From: Candidatus Bipolaricaulota bacterium
Lineage (GTDB): Bacteria > Bipolaricaulota > Bipolaricaulia > Bipolaricaulales > Bipolaricaulaceae
Assembly: GCA_021129895.1 (NCBI GenBank)
Contig: JAJOKL010000126.1
Coordinates: forward strand, 1 to 18,393
DNA length: 18,393 bases
Direction: 5' to 3'
In this document: one piece after another, positions 1 through 7,115 of the stretch
Position numbering within the stretch: the first letter of the stretch is position 1
Layout: each line of letters starts with the position of its first letter
Position numbers and translations under genes: made by a program
Notes under the pieces: model-generated
What the model was told of the DNA's origin: nothing
The model's database searches: none
The model's input: only the letters and a program-made list of their open reading frames with translations

Positions 1-1
1 A

Positions 2-1399
2 TCACTGATTGCGTTGATGTTGTTAGTGCTGGTAGGAGGGCTGGGGTTTGCCCAGCAGGCCCAGGTAACCCTGTGGCCCATCCCCACCCCGAGCTCCCTC
101 CCTGCCGATCTCGCGTTCTCCTCGGATGGGATGGTGTTCTTCACCGAGTTCAGCGGGGGGAAGATCGGGAAGCTGAACCCGACGGCCAACACCATCGCCG
201 AGCTGGATGTGAGCGCGAGCCCGCTTGGCATCTGGGTGGAAGGGACGGAGATGATCTACTTCACCGTCCCCCTGGAGGACGCCCTGCGGGCGGTGGTGTT
301 CGAAAGCGGCGGGGCGGGCTGGAACCTGCCCACCAGCGGGGGCTGGCCAGCTAAGCTGGTCCCGGCACCCTCCGGGCCCGGGGTGGTGAACCTGTGGCTC
401 AACGAGCGCACCGGGGGAAAGATAGTGCGGTTCGCCCCCAGCCAGGTGGCGGTCACTTTGCCCCTGTTCACCTTCCCGGATCAGCCGGTGGCTCCGGACG
501 TGTTCCCGGTGGACCCGGTGGTGACCACGGTGGCGCCGGAGGTGCATCCGGGCAATCCCATGCTGCCTCCGCCCATTGCCCTCCTCACCAAGACCACCAG
601 CGGTCCGTTCACCGAGTGGTCGGCCCTGTACCCGGGCACCTACGTGGAGGACATAGCCATCGCCCCGGACGGTGGGGTGTGGTTCAGCCAGCGTAGCGAC
701 GCCATCGGTCGGCTGGATCCTGCCTCCGACACCGCTTTGTTCTACGGTGTTCCTCCGGGCGCCCTGGTGGTGGGGTTGGATGTGGATGATCAGGGGCTGG
801 TGTGGTTCACCGACACCGACAGGCCGGCCATCGGGATGCTGGATCCCACCACGGGTGATTACACCCTGTGGACCATCCCTGGGGGCGTCCAGCCCATCGA
901 GGTGGTGGCCGATCTGCCAAGCGGGGTGTGGTTCGCGGACCGAGAAGGAGATGCCATCGGCTTCCTCTCCCCGGACCGGAACGAGTTCGCCATCTACCCG
1001 CTTCCCCCGGGTTCCTACCCGGTGACGGTGAAGCTCGCCCCGGACGGGGCGGTATGGTTCGTGTGCGAACGAGGGAACACCGTGGGGCGCCTGGAGATCG
1101 TGCCGGTGCTCGGTCCGCCGCCCCTCCCGCCCGCCCCCGGGCAGGGCTGTGGGTTCCCAGCATATTCAGTGTTCCAGAGCGGCGAGGGTGCTCGAGTGAG
1201 ACTCGCTTGCGTGTACGATGGAGCGGCGGGGCTGCCGGGTTACGTGGAGGTTGTTCCCACCGTGCAGGGCGCGCCCGCGAGCGGCTTCCACTTCACCACG
1301 GAGACGATCTCCACCCCCGGCCGCCACGACTTCGTCCCCATCATCAACTCCCCGCGCCGTTTTAACCCAAGGCCGCTTCGAACGCCTGTTCCAGGATAG
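2..1399 (+). CDS. Secreted Vgb/NHL-like beta-propeller protein (probably 5' partial)
   Basis: Secreted repeat protein of the virginiamycin-B-lyase-like (Vgb/SMP-30/NHL) beta-propeller type. The frame is open to the left edge, so the true start may lie outside the window; internal candidates are TTG at 14 and ATG at 17. The N-terminus is a hydrophobic signal peptide running into GLGFAQQAQ. Repeated blades carry a VWF or VFF strand followed by IGRLDP or IGKLNP: FFTEFSGGKIGKLNP, VWFSQRSDAIGRLDP, VWFTDTDRPAIGMLDP, VWFADREGDAIGFLSP and VWFVCERGNTVGRLE. A Pro-rich linker (PPPLPPAPGQ) leads to a C-terminal segment with two cysteines that I do not recognise. Blade-type repeats of this family are common in exported proteins of unknown substrate, so lyase activity should not be assumed. 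The 3' end overlaps the convergent aminotransferase gene by 38 bp, leaving no room for a terminator. The fold call is fairly sure; the function is unknown. Confidence 0.75.
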   Translation, partial: SLIALMLLVLVGGLGFAQQAQVTLWPIPTPSSLPADLAFSSDGMVFFTEFSGGKIGKLNPTANTIAELDVSASPLGIWVEGTEMIYFTVPLEDALRAVVFESGGAGWNLPTSGGWPAKLVPAPSGPGVVNLWLNERTGGKIVRFAPSQVAVTLPLFTFPDQPVAPDVFPVDPVVTTVAPEVHPGNPMLPPPIALLTKTTSGPFTEWSALYPGTYVEDIAIAPDGGVWFSQRSDAIGRLDPASDTALFYGVPPGALVVGLDVDDQGLVWFTDTDRPAIGMLDPTTGDYTLWTIPGGVQPIEVVADLPSGVWFADREGDAIGFLSPDRNEFAIYPLPPGSYPVTVKLAPDGAVWFVCERGNTVGRLEIVPVLGPPPLPPAPGQGCGFPAYSVFQSGEGARVRLACVYDGAAGLPGYVEVVPTVQGAPASGFHFTTETISTPGRHDFVPIINSPRRFNPRPLRTPVPG

Positions 1400-2669
1400 A
1401 GAGGCCTTCCTCGAGGGCGTCGTCCGGGATGGTAAGTGGGACCAGGAACCGGATCACGTTTCCGTACACCCCGGCGGTGGGGAAGATGAGCCCGCGCCGC
1501 AGGGCTTCTTTTTGGATCCTGGCCGTCTCCTCCTTGGCCGGGGTTTTGGTGGCCGGGTCCTTGACCAGCTCCGCCCCCACCATCGCCCCCAGGCCCCGCA
1601 CCTCCCCCACGATGGGGAACCTCTGGGCGATGCGCTCCAGGCCCCGCCGCAGGATGTCGCCGATGTGGTCCGCCCGGGCCGCAAGCCCTTCCTCCTCCAC
1701 CACGTCCAACACCGCCAGGGCGGCGGCGCAGGCCACCGGGTTCCCCACATAGGTCCCCCCGATGGCCCCGGGGATGGGCTCCTCCATCACCTCGGCCACC
1801 CCCACCACCCCGGACAGGGGCATGCCCCCGGCGATGGACTTGGCGAACGTGATCAGGTGAGGCTCCACCCCGTAGTGCTCGGTGGCGAAGAACCTCCCGG
1901 TCCGGCCCACCCCGGTCTGCACCTCGTCCACCACCAGCAGGAACCCATGCCGGTCCGCCAGCTCCCGCAGGAACGGGAAGAACTCCGGCGGGGGCACGAT
2001 GAACCCCCCTTCCCCGATCACCGGCTCGACCACCACGCAGGCCACCTCCCGAGGGTCCACCAGGGACAGGAGCCGCCGCTCCAGCTCCTCCATGGAGATC
2101 GGGTTCCGATATGGGTAAGGGTAAGGGAGGCGGAACACGTCCGGGACATAAGGCCCGAACCCCGCTTTGTAGGGGATGGCCTTGTGGGTCATGGTCATGG
2201 CCAGGTACGTGCGCCCGTGGAAGGCGTGTTCGAAGCAGATCACCGCCTTCCTGCCGGTGGCCGCCCGGGAGATCTTGACCGCGTTCTCCACCGCCTCCGC
2301 CCCGGAGTTGAAAAAGACCGTCCGCTTGGGGGAGGGACCGGGGGCGAGCCGGTTTATCCGCTCCGCCAGCTCCACCAACACCTCATAGGGGACGGCGGTG
2401 AAGTCGGTGTGGACGAACTTTTCAGCCTGCTCCTTTATCGCGGCCACCACCTTGGGGTGGTTATGGCCTACGCTCATCACGCCCCAACCGCCGGAGAAAT
2501 CCAGGAACCTGTTCCCGTCCAAGTCTTCTATCACTGCCCCTTCCGCCTTGGCCACCACGAACGGGGCCAAGGGGGCCAGGGCCCGGGGCACCGCCTTCCC
2601 TTTCCGCTCCAGCACCGCCTTGGACTTGGGGCCAGGAAGCTCCGTCTGGATGCGCACGTACTTTCCCAA
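1362..2669 (-). CDS. gabT: Class III PLP aminotransferase, 4-aminobutyrate aminotransferase-like
   Basis: Cytosolic fold-type I, class III (omega) aminotransferase of 435 aa, the usual family length. It moves the terminal amino group of GABA, or a related omega-amino acid or ornithine, to 2-oxoglutarate through PLP. Visible signatures are NSGAEAVENA (121-130, phosphate cup), FHGRT (150-154, aromatic stacking over PLP), EPVIGEGG (215-222), DEVQTGVGRTG (248-258, Asp248 to the pyridine N), FAKSIAGGMP with Schiff-base Lys277, and GGTYVGNPVACAA (304-316). The start is TTG at 2669, chosen because AAAGGAGG sits five bases upstream and overlaps the end of the preceding gene. It is the last gene of the minus-strand operon. 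Substrate choice among GABA, acetylornithine and other amines cannot be settled from sequence alone; the gene symbol is the best guess and the family is certain. Confidence 0.85.
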   Translation of the reverse strand: MGKYVRIQTELPGPKSKAVLERKGKAVPRALAPLAPFVVAKAEGAVIEDLDGNRFLDFSGGWGVMSVGHNHPKVVAAIKEQAEKFVHTDFTAVPYEVLVELAERINRLAPGPSPKRTVFFNSGAEAVENAVKISRAATGRKAVICFEHAFHGRTYLAMTMTHKAIPYKAGFGPYVPDVFRLPYPYPYRNPISMEELERRLLSLVDPREVACVVVEPVIGEGGFIVPPPEFFPFLRELADRHGFLLVVDEVQTGVGRTGRFFATEHYGVEPHLITFAKSIAGGMPLSGVVGVAEVMEEPIPGAIGGTYVGNPVACAAALAVLDVVEEEGLAARADHIGDILRRGLERIAQRFPIVGEVRGLGAMVGAELVKDPATKTPAKEETARIQKEALRRGLIFPTAGVYGNVIRFLVPLTIPDDALEEGLSILEQAFEAALG

Positions 2670-2681
2670 TCCGTCCTCCTT

Positions 2682-3527
2682 TCAGTCCCTGGTCACGATC
2701 TCCCCCGGGGGGATGAGGGTGACCTTGAACGGTAGATTCAGCTTGGCGATCTCCCGCTCCACCGCCTCCAGCTCCCTCCGGTAGCGGCTGGAGATGTGGA
2801 AGCAGATCAGCTCCTTTTTCACCCCGGCCTGTTGGGCCACCTCGATGGCCTCCCACACCGTGGCGTGCTTGTACTCCTTTCTGTCCTCATCGGAGATGAA
2901 GGTGGCCTCGTGCAGCAGGACCTCGGTCTCGGCCACCAGCTGGGGCCGCAAGGGCACCGAATCCCCCCCATAGGAGAGGAGCTTCTGCGCGTACTCCTCG
3001 GTGATCTCGTCCTTCCGCCCCTGGCGGACCAGCTCCACGATCTCCTCCTGGGGGAGATCCTGGTATTCCCGCTTAAGGCGGCGCCGCACCTCGATCACGT
3101 TGTAGCCCAAGGAGATCTCGCCTTGGGCATGTACGGTGGGGAAGGCCTCGATGTAGCGGGGCGTCCTCCCTTTGAGCAGGGGAACCCGGTCCCCGGCCTT
3201 GAGCGGCACCCATTCCAACCGGTACCGGAGGCGGCGGTTGGTGCGGGCGAAGTAGGTGATCAGCTCTGAGACGAAGTGGTTCCCGGCCGGGAAGTAGATG
3301 TACAGGTCCTTCTCCCGATCGCCCATGGCGTTGTTGCGGATGTTGATGAGCCCCATGAGCCCGGAGATGTGGTCGGCGTGCCCGTGCGACAAGAACACGT
3401 GCCGGATGGCGAACGCCTTGTTCTCCAGCTCCGTGCTCGCCCCCTCCCCGCAATCGAACAGGATCCGGTCCGGGGAGTAGTAGATCCAAGTGGAGTAGAG
3501 CGCCTTGGAGAAGATCATCAGCTTCAT
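2682..3527 (-). CDS. rnz: Ribonuclease Z-type metallo-beta-lactamase protein
   Basis: Zinc-dependent hydrolase of the RNase Z/ElaC branch of the metallo-beta-lactamase superfamily, 281 aa. Family members cut the 3' trailer from tRNA precursors. The metal set is complete: HGHADH (His48, His50, Asp52, His53), His133 in TVHAQG before a GYNV strand, Asp189 in YGGDS (usually SGDT), HEATF (206-210), His221 in HATVWEA and His244 in HISSRY. The last two motifs are characteristic of RNase Z. A charged insert at about 146-175 sits where the tRNA-binding exosite arm is expected. The N-terminus is short: the usual LGT-containing first strand is absent and the protein starts almost directly at the ILFDCGEG strand. 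The ATG at 3527 directly abuts the upstream gene's TAG, so no earlier start is possible. SD-like GGAAGG lies inside the upstream gene. A nonstandard substrate is possible. Confidence 0.82.
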   Translation of the reverse strand: MKLMIFSKALYSTWIYYSPDRILFDCGEGASTELENKAFAIRHVFLSHGHADHISGLMGLINIRNNAMGDREKDLYIYFPAGNHFVSELITYFARTNRRLRYRLEWVPLKAGDRVPLLKGRTPRYIEAFPTVHAQGEISLGYNVIEVRRRLKREYQDLPQEEIVELVRQGRKDEITEEYAQKLLSYGGDSVPLRPQLVAETEVLLHEATFISDEDRKEYKHATVWEAIEVAQQAGVKKELICFHISSRYRRELEAVEREIAKLNLPFKVTLIPPGEIVTRD

Positions 3528-4835
3528 CTAGATCAGCACCTTCCCTTCGAACTCGGGCTTTGGAGGTAGACCTAGTAGGGACCAAACCGTGGGGGGAACA
3601 TCCAACACGGTACCGGCCCGAGGACACCTTCCCCTGATCCATAGGAAGGCCCCGGTCAGGGTATGCCCGCCCTGGCGCCGGGCCGGCCGGAACGGCTCCT
3701 CCCCGCTCCAGCCCCCCCGCAGCTCCACCCCGGGGGCGGGCAAGGCCAGAAGATCGGGGCCCAATTCGGCCTCGGGACCGCGGTAGATCTCTCGCCCGAA
3801 GAGCACCTCTCCGATGGCCGGCTTCCCCTCCGGGGTGGACAGGGAAAGGAGGTCCTCTGCGATCCGCTCCAGGTACCCCGGGGCATCATCGGGTTCGATC
3901 CAGCCATCCCGCTCCCTCCCCCGCCGGAGGAGGTACACCCGCCCCGGGGTGAGGGAATAGGCCACCGAGCCCGGGGCCACCCGTCCCGGACCCTCCCCTT
4001 CCCCGGAGAGCTCAAGCCAACCCCACTCGATCAGGAACGCGTTGAGGTCCAGCTCCCACCGGATGGGGGCAAAGCCGTGGTCGGACATGAGGACCAGCTC
4101 CGTCCCCTTAGGCAAGGCCGCCACCACCTCCCCCACCAGCTCGGCCACCTGTTCGTAGGCGTGCCAGAACTCCGCAGCCCAGGGTCCACAGTTCAGGCCA
4201 TCGGCCAAAAAGAAGTGGTTCAGCCGGTCGGTGGCCATGATGTGGAGGTGATAAAGGTCCCAGGGCTCGCGGAGGAGCTTCAGGGCTACCCGGCGGCGGG
4301 AGGCGAGGGCCCGTTCCACCTGGGAGAAGAACTCCGGCGGCTGGGAGGCCGCCCCGGGGTCCGGGTCCACCAGGTACCCGTCCTGGGCCAGCTGGCGGGC
4401 CAGGGACGGGGGATAGGTGGCCCGCGAGAGCTCCGGGGCGGGGAAGCCGGCCACCAGCCAGCCGGCCACCGGCTCGGCCGGGTAGGTGAGGGGGACGTTC
4501 ACGATTGCGGATTTCTTCCCCGCCTGGGCGGCGAGCTCCCACAGCCTGGGAGCGGCCACGTCCTTGGCGGTGAGGAGGTGCTGGGACATGTCCCGAGGGT
4601 CCCGATCCGCGAACCCGTAGATCCCGTGCCGGCCGGGGTTCACCCCGGTGGAATAGGTGGCCCAGGCCACCGAGGAGATGGGCGGCACGGTGGAGGTGAG
4701 CTCGGCCGCCTCCCCGGCCTGCCAAACCGAACGCAGGGGCGCCAGGCGCCCCTCGCGGAAGGCATCCCGGAGGAACGCACCCGGCACCCCGTCCAAACTG
4801 ATTACGCAGACGCGTTTCTTGCGGCGCTGGAACAT
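3528..4835 (-). CDS. Alkaline phosphatase superfamily type I phosphodiesterase/nucleotide pyrophosphatase-like protein
   Basis: Metal-dependent phospho-/phosphodiester hydrolase of the alkaline phosphatase superfamily (type I phosphodiesterase/nucleotide pyrophosphatase branch), 435 aa. Candidate two-metal ligands are all visible: Asp15 in ISLDGV, nucleophile Ser54 or Ser55 in PPISSVAWATYSTG, Asp203 and His207 in ATDRLNHFF, Asp252-His253 in MSDHGF, and His391 in GGHTLTGAF. The GRHGIYGF segment after the nucleophile loop is typical of the family. No signal peptide is present (it starts MFQRRKKRVC), so it should act in the cytosol. The substrate is unknown; relatives act on nucleotides, phospholipid headgroups or phosphonates. 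It is first in the minus-strand operon and its stop codon abuts the RNase Z-type start. A consensus -10 box lies about 22 bases upstream of the ATG. Confidence 0.78.
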   Translation of the reverse strand: MFQRRKKRVCVISLDGVPGAFLRDAFREGRLAPLRSVWQAGEAAELTSTVPPISSVAWATYSTGVNPGRHGIYGFADRDPRDMSQHLLTAKDVAAPRLWELAAQAGKKSAIVNVPLTYPAEPVAGWLVAGFPAPELSRATYPPSLARQLAQDGYLVDPDPGAASQPPEFFSQVERALASRRRVALKLLREPWDLYHLHIMATDRLNHFFLADGLNCGPWAAEFWHAYEQVAELVGEVVAALPKGTELVLMSDHGFAPIRWELDLNAFLIEWGWLELSGEGEGPGRVAPGSVAYSLTPGRVYLLRRGRERDGWIEPDDAPGYLERIAEDLLSLSTPEGKPAIGEVLFGREIYRGPEAELGPDLLALPAPGVELRGGWSGEEPFRPARRQGGHTLTGAFLWIRGRCPRAGTVLDVPPTVWSLLGLPPKPEFEGKVLI

Positions 4836-4856
4836 GAAAAACCTCGTAGCTCGGTC

Positions 4857-4885
4857 ATTATACCGGCGCGGATGCTCGCTCGAAA
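4857..4885 (-). promoter_or_regulatory. Sigma-70-type promoter for the phosphodiesterase/RNase Z/aminotransferase operon
   Basis: Read on the minus strand, a perfect TATAAT lies at 4862-4857. A weak TTTCGA -35 at 4885-4880 is separated from it by 17 bp. The predicted transcript start near 4850 gives a leader of about 15 bases ending in GAGG before the ATG at 4835. The -10 match is exact; the -35 matches in only about three positions. Confidence 0.55.
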
Positions 4886-4988
4886 GCTACAAACCGGGAT
4901 CCATGGGATCTCGGTTGCATCCCCCTTTGGGAGCCCGGCTGCCCGAGAGCGCGCCGCCTTGGTTCGCTCCACAGAGAGCTCCAAACCG

Positions 4989-5018
4989 TTCTACTCAGCT
5001 CAGGGAACCGGGTACAAT
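4989..5018 (+). promoter_or_regulatory. Putative promoter of serS, likely leaderless transcript
   Basis: TACAAT at 5013-5018 is a good -10 box, and the ATG of serS begins only five bases later (5024). A normal start distance would put the first transcribed base at or next to the A of the ATG. No Shine-Dalgarno sequence precedes the ATG. The -35 candidate TTCTAC (4989-4994) is weak. Confidence 0.4.
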
Positions 5019-5023
5019 GGCGT

Positions 5024-6295
5024 ATGCTCGATATCCGCGACATCCGTGAGCGGCCCCAGGAAGTGCTGGCGCGGCTCAGGCGGCGCGATCCCGGAACAGA
5101 CCTGGCGCGGGTGCTGTCCCTGGACGAGGAGCGACGGGGGCTCATCCGCCAGGTGGAGGCCCTGCGCCGGGAGCGGAAGGCGGGCTCCGAGGAGGTGGCC
5201 CGCCTCCAGCGGGAGGGCCACCGGGAGGAGGCCCAAGCTCGTATCTCCGTCCTGAAGACGCTCTCAGACCGGCTCAAGTCCCTGGAGGAGCGCTTGTCCC
5301 AGGTTGAAACCGAGCTTGAGGAGGAACTGCTAAGGCTGCCTAACATACCCCACGACTCGGTCCCCACCGGCACGAAGGAGGAGAAGGTACTCCTCCGCTC
5401 CTGGGGGGAGCCCCGTAAGTTCGACTTCCCGCCCCGGCATCATGTGGAGCTAGCGAAGAGGCTGGGGCTTCTCGACTTCGAGCGGGCGGCCAAGATCGCC
5501 GGGGCCCGATTTCCCATGTACACCGGCCTCGGGGCCCGGATCGAGCTCGCCCTCATCCACTGGATGTTCGAGCTCCACGTGCGGGAGCACGGCTACACCC
5601 CGGTGCTCCCTCCCATCCTTGCCAACCCCACCTCGTTCCTCGTCTGCGGCCAGCTCCCCAAGTTCGCCGACGACCTTTACTTCTGCCCCGAGGACGAGCT
5701 GTACCTCAACCCCACCGCCGAGTCGCTGCTTGCGAACCTGCACCGGGACGAGATCTTGACTGAAGAAGCCCTTCCCCTGCGGTACGTGGCCTACACCCCC
5801 TGCTTCCGGCGGGAAGCGGGGAGCTACGGGGAGGAACAGCGGGGGCTGATCCGGGTGCACCAGTTCAACAAGGTAGAGCTGTTCCACTTCACCACCCCGG
5901 ACCGCTCCTATCAGGACCTGGAGGAACTGGTGGGGCACGCAGAGCGGGTGCTCCAGGCCCTGGGGCTACACTACCGGGTGATGCTCCTCCCCTCCGGGGA
6001 CCTGGCCCAGCAGTCCGCCAAGACCATCGACCTGGAGGTGTGGCTTCCCGGCCAGGGGCGCTACTACGAGGTCTCTTCTTGCTCGAACTGCGAGGCCTAC
6101 CAGGCCCGGCGGGGCAACATCCGGTTCCGACCCGCTGAGGGCGGGAAACCGGAGTTCGTGCACACCCTGAACGGCTCTGGGGTGGCCACCTCCCGCCTGT
6201 TCGCCGCCATCCTGGAGCGGAACCAACGCCCGGACGGGTCGGTGGCCTTGCCCCCCTTGCTGGCGGAACTCGTGGGGGTGGAAGTGCTGACATGA
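5024..6295 (+). CDS. serS: Serine--tRNA ligase
   Basis: Class II aminoacyl-tRNA synthetase that charges tRNA-Ser (and tRNA-Sec) with serine, 423 aa, normal bacterial length. The N-terminal long coiled-coil arm (about 30-105, rich in Glu, Arg and Leu) grips the tRNA. The catalytic core shows TAESLLANL (231-239), motif 2 FRREAGSYG (261-269), RGLIRVHQFNKVE (273-285), EVSSCSNCEAYQARR (349-363), and motif 3 NGSGVATSRLFAAILE with Arg390. Motif 3 departs from the common NGSGLAVGRTLAAI form but keeps the arginine. The ATG at 5024 has no Shine-Dalgarno and is preceded by a -10-like box. The stop overlaps the next gene's ATG by four bases (ATGA), so synthetase and ABC transporter genes are probably co-transcribed even though their functions look unrelated. 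Confidence 0.95.
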   Translation: MLDIRDIRERPQEVLARLRRRDPGTDLARVLSLDEERRGLIRQVEALRRERKAGSEEVARLQREGHREEAQARISVLKTLSDRLKSLEERLSQVETELEEELLRLPNIPHDSVPTGTKEEKVLLRSWGEPRKFDFPPRHHVELAKRLGLLDFERAAKIAGARFPMYTGLGARIELALIHWMFELHVREHGYTPVLPPILANPTSFLVCGQLPKFADDLYFCPEDELYLNPTAESLLANLHRDEILTEEALPLRYVAYTPCFRREAGSYGEEQRGLIRVHQFNKVELFHFTTPDRSYQDLEELVGHAERVLQALGLHYRVMLLPSGDLAQQSAKTIDLEVWLPGQGRYYEVSSCSNCEAYQARRGNIRFRPAEGGKPEFVHTLNGSGVATSRLFAAILERNQRPDGSVALPPLLAELVGVEVLT

Positions 6296-7071
6296 CTGTC
6301 ATCCTCGCCCAGGACCTGGTGAAGGTATTCCCCACCCGCAAGGGGGAGGTACGGGCGGTGGATGGGATCTCGTTTCAAGTGGCCCCCGGGGAGATCTACG
6401 GACTGCTTGGGCCCAATGGCGCCGGGAAGACCACCACCCTCCGCATCCTGGCCACCTTGCTTTCGCCTACCTCCGGCCGGGCCCAGGTGCTCGGGCACGA
6501 CGTGGTGGAAGCCCCCCAGGAGGTGCGGGCCCGGATCGGCTTCCACGCCACCGAGACCGGCCTCTATGAGCGTCTCACCCCCTGGGAAACCCTGCTTTTT
6601 TTCGCACGCATCTTCGGGCTCCCTCGGGAGGAGGCGGAGGCCCGGGCAGCGGCCACCTTGGAACTTCTGGGCCTCTCAGAGCTCAAGGACAGGAAGGTGG
6701 GCACCCTGTCCACCGGGGAGCGCCAGAAGCTGTCCCTGGGCAGGTGCTTGATCCACGATCCGCCGGTACTGATCCTGGACGAGCCCACCTTCGGCCTGGA
6801 CGTGTTCGTGGCCAAAACGGTGAGCGAGCTCATCCTCCGGCTCAAGGAGGATGGGCACACCATCCTCCTCTCCACGCACAACATGCACCTGGCGGCCAAG
6901 CTGTGCGATCGGGTGGGGATCATCTGGCGGGGGAAGCTGTGGGCCCAGGGGACCCCGGAAGAGCTTGCCGCCCAGGTGGGCGGTGTGGACTTCGAACAGG
7001 TGTTTTTCCGCACCTTACAGGCGGCGGGCCTGTCCCCTGGCGGGGCGAACGGTGTCCCCTTGAGGGGCTGA
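6292..7071 (+). CDS. ABC transporter ATP-binding protein, NatA/NosF-like
   Basis: Cytosolic ATPase subunit of an ABC-2-type (NatA/CcmA-like) transporter, 259 aa. Walker A is GPNGAGKTTT (40-49), the signature is LSTGERQKLSLGR (139-151), Walker B is VLILDEPTFGLD (159-170), and the H-loop is STHNMH with His196. The Q-loop region reads IGFHATETGLYERLTPWE without the usual glutamine; a similar ETGLY-RLT pattern is common in NatA-type ATPases. It overlaps serS by four bases and is followed by a secreted beta-helix protein and an ABC-2 permease. The three-gene set resembles nosD-nosF-nosY in composition. The cargo is unknown; sodium export or assembly/maturation of an extracytoplasmic protein are the known roles of relatives. 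Confidence 0.9.
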   Translation: MTVILAQDLVKVFPTRKGEVRAVDGISFQVAPGEIYGLLGPNGAGKTTTLRILATLLSPTSGRAQVLGHDVVEAPQEVRARIGFHATETGLYERLTPWETLLFFARIFGLPREEAEARAAATLELLGLSELKDRKVGTLSTGERQKLSLGRCLIHDPPVLILDEPTFGLDVFVAKTVSELILRLKEDGHTILLSTHNMHLAAKLCDRVGIIWRGKLWAQGTPEELAAQVGGVDFEQVFFRTLQAAGLSPGGANGVPLRG

Positions 7072-7073
7072 GG

Positions 7074-7091
7074 CGGGATGTTACCATCCCG
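7074..7091 (+). other. Small inverted repeat between ABC ATPase and beta-helix genes
   Basis: CGGGATG (7074-7080) and CATCCCG (7085-7091) form a 7-bp stem with a TTAC loop, immediately after the ATPase stop codon. No T tract follows, so it is not a canonical terminator. It could modulate mRNA processing or relative expression inside the operon. Confidence 0.35.
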
Positions 7092-7115
7092 GAAGAGATT
7101 CGAAAGGAGGGGCGT

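Noticed and set aside
1218..2735. Long + strand open frame of 505 codons
   Set aside because: It is antisense to the aminotransferase and shares its codon periodicity; the translation is His/Pro/Gly/Arg-rich with no motif. It is a GC-rich shadow frame.
3888..3905. GGTTCGATCC resembling a tRNA T-loop
   Set aside because: It lies inside the phosphodiesterase-superfamily coding sequence, and no acceptor, D or anticodon arms are found around it.
3663..5255. 530-codon + strand open frame
   Set aside because: Antisense to the phosphodiesterase-superfamily gene and running into serS in the wrong frame; low-complexity Gly/Pro/Arg composition.
6744..7115. Upstream extension of the beta-helix gene to an earlier start
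   Set aside because: It would overlap most of the ABC ATPase C-terminal half. ATG 7116 has a strong ribosome site and starts a clean signal peptide.
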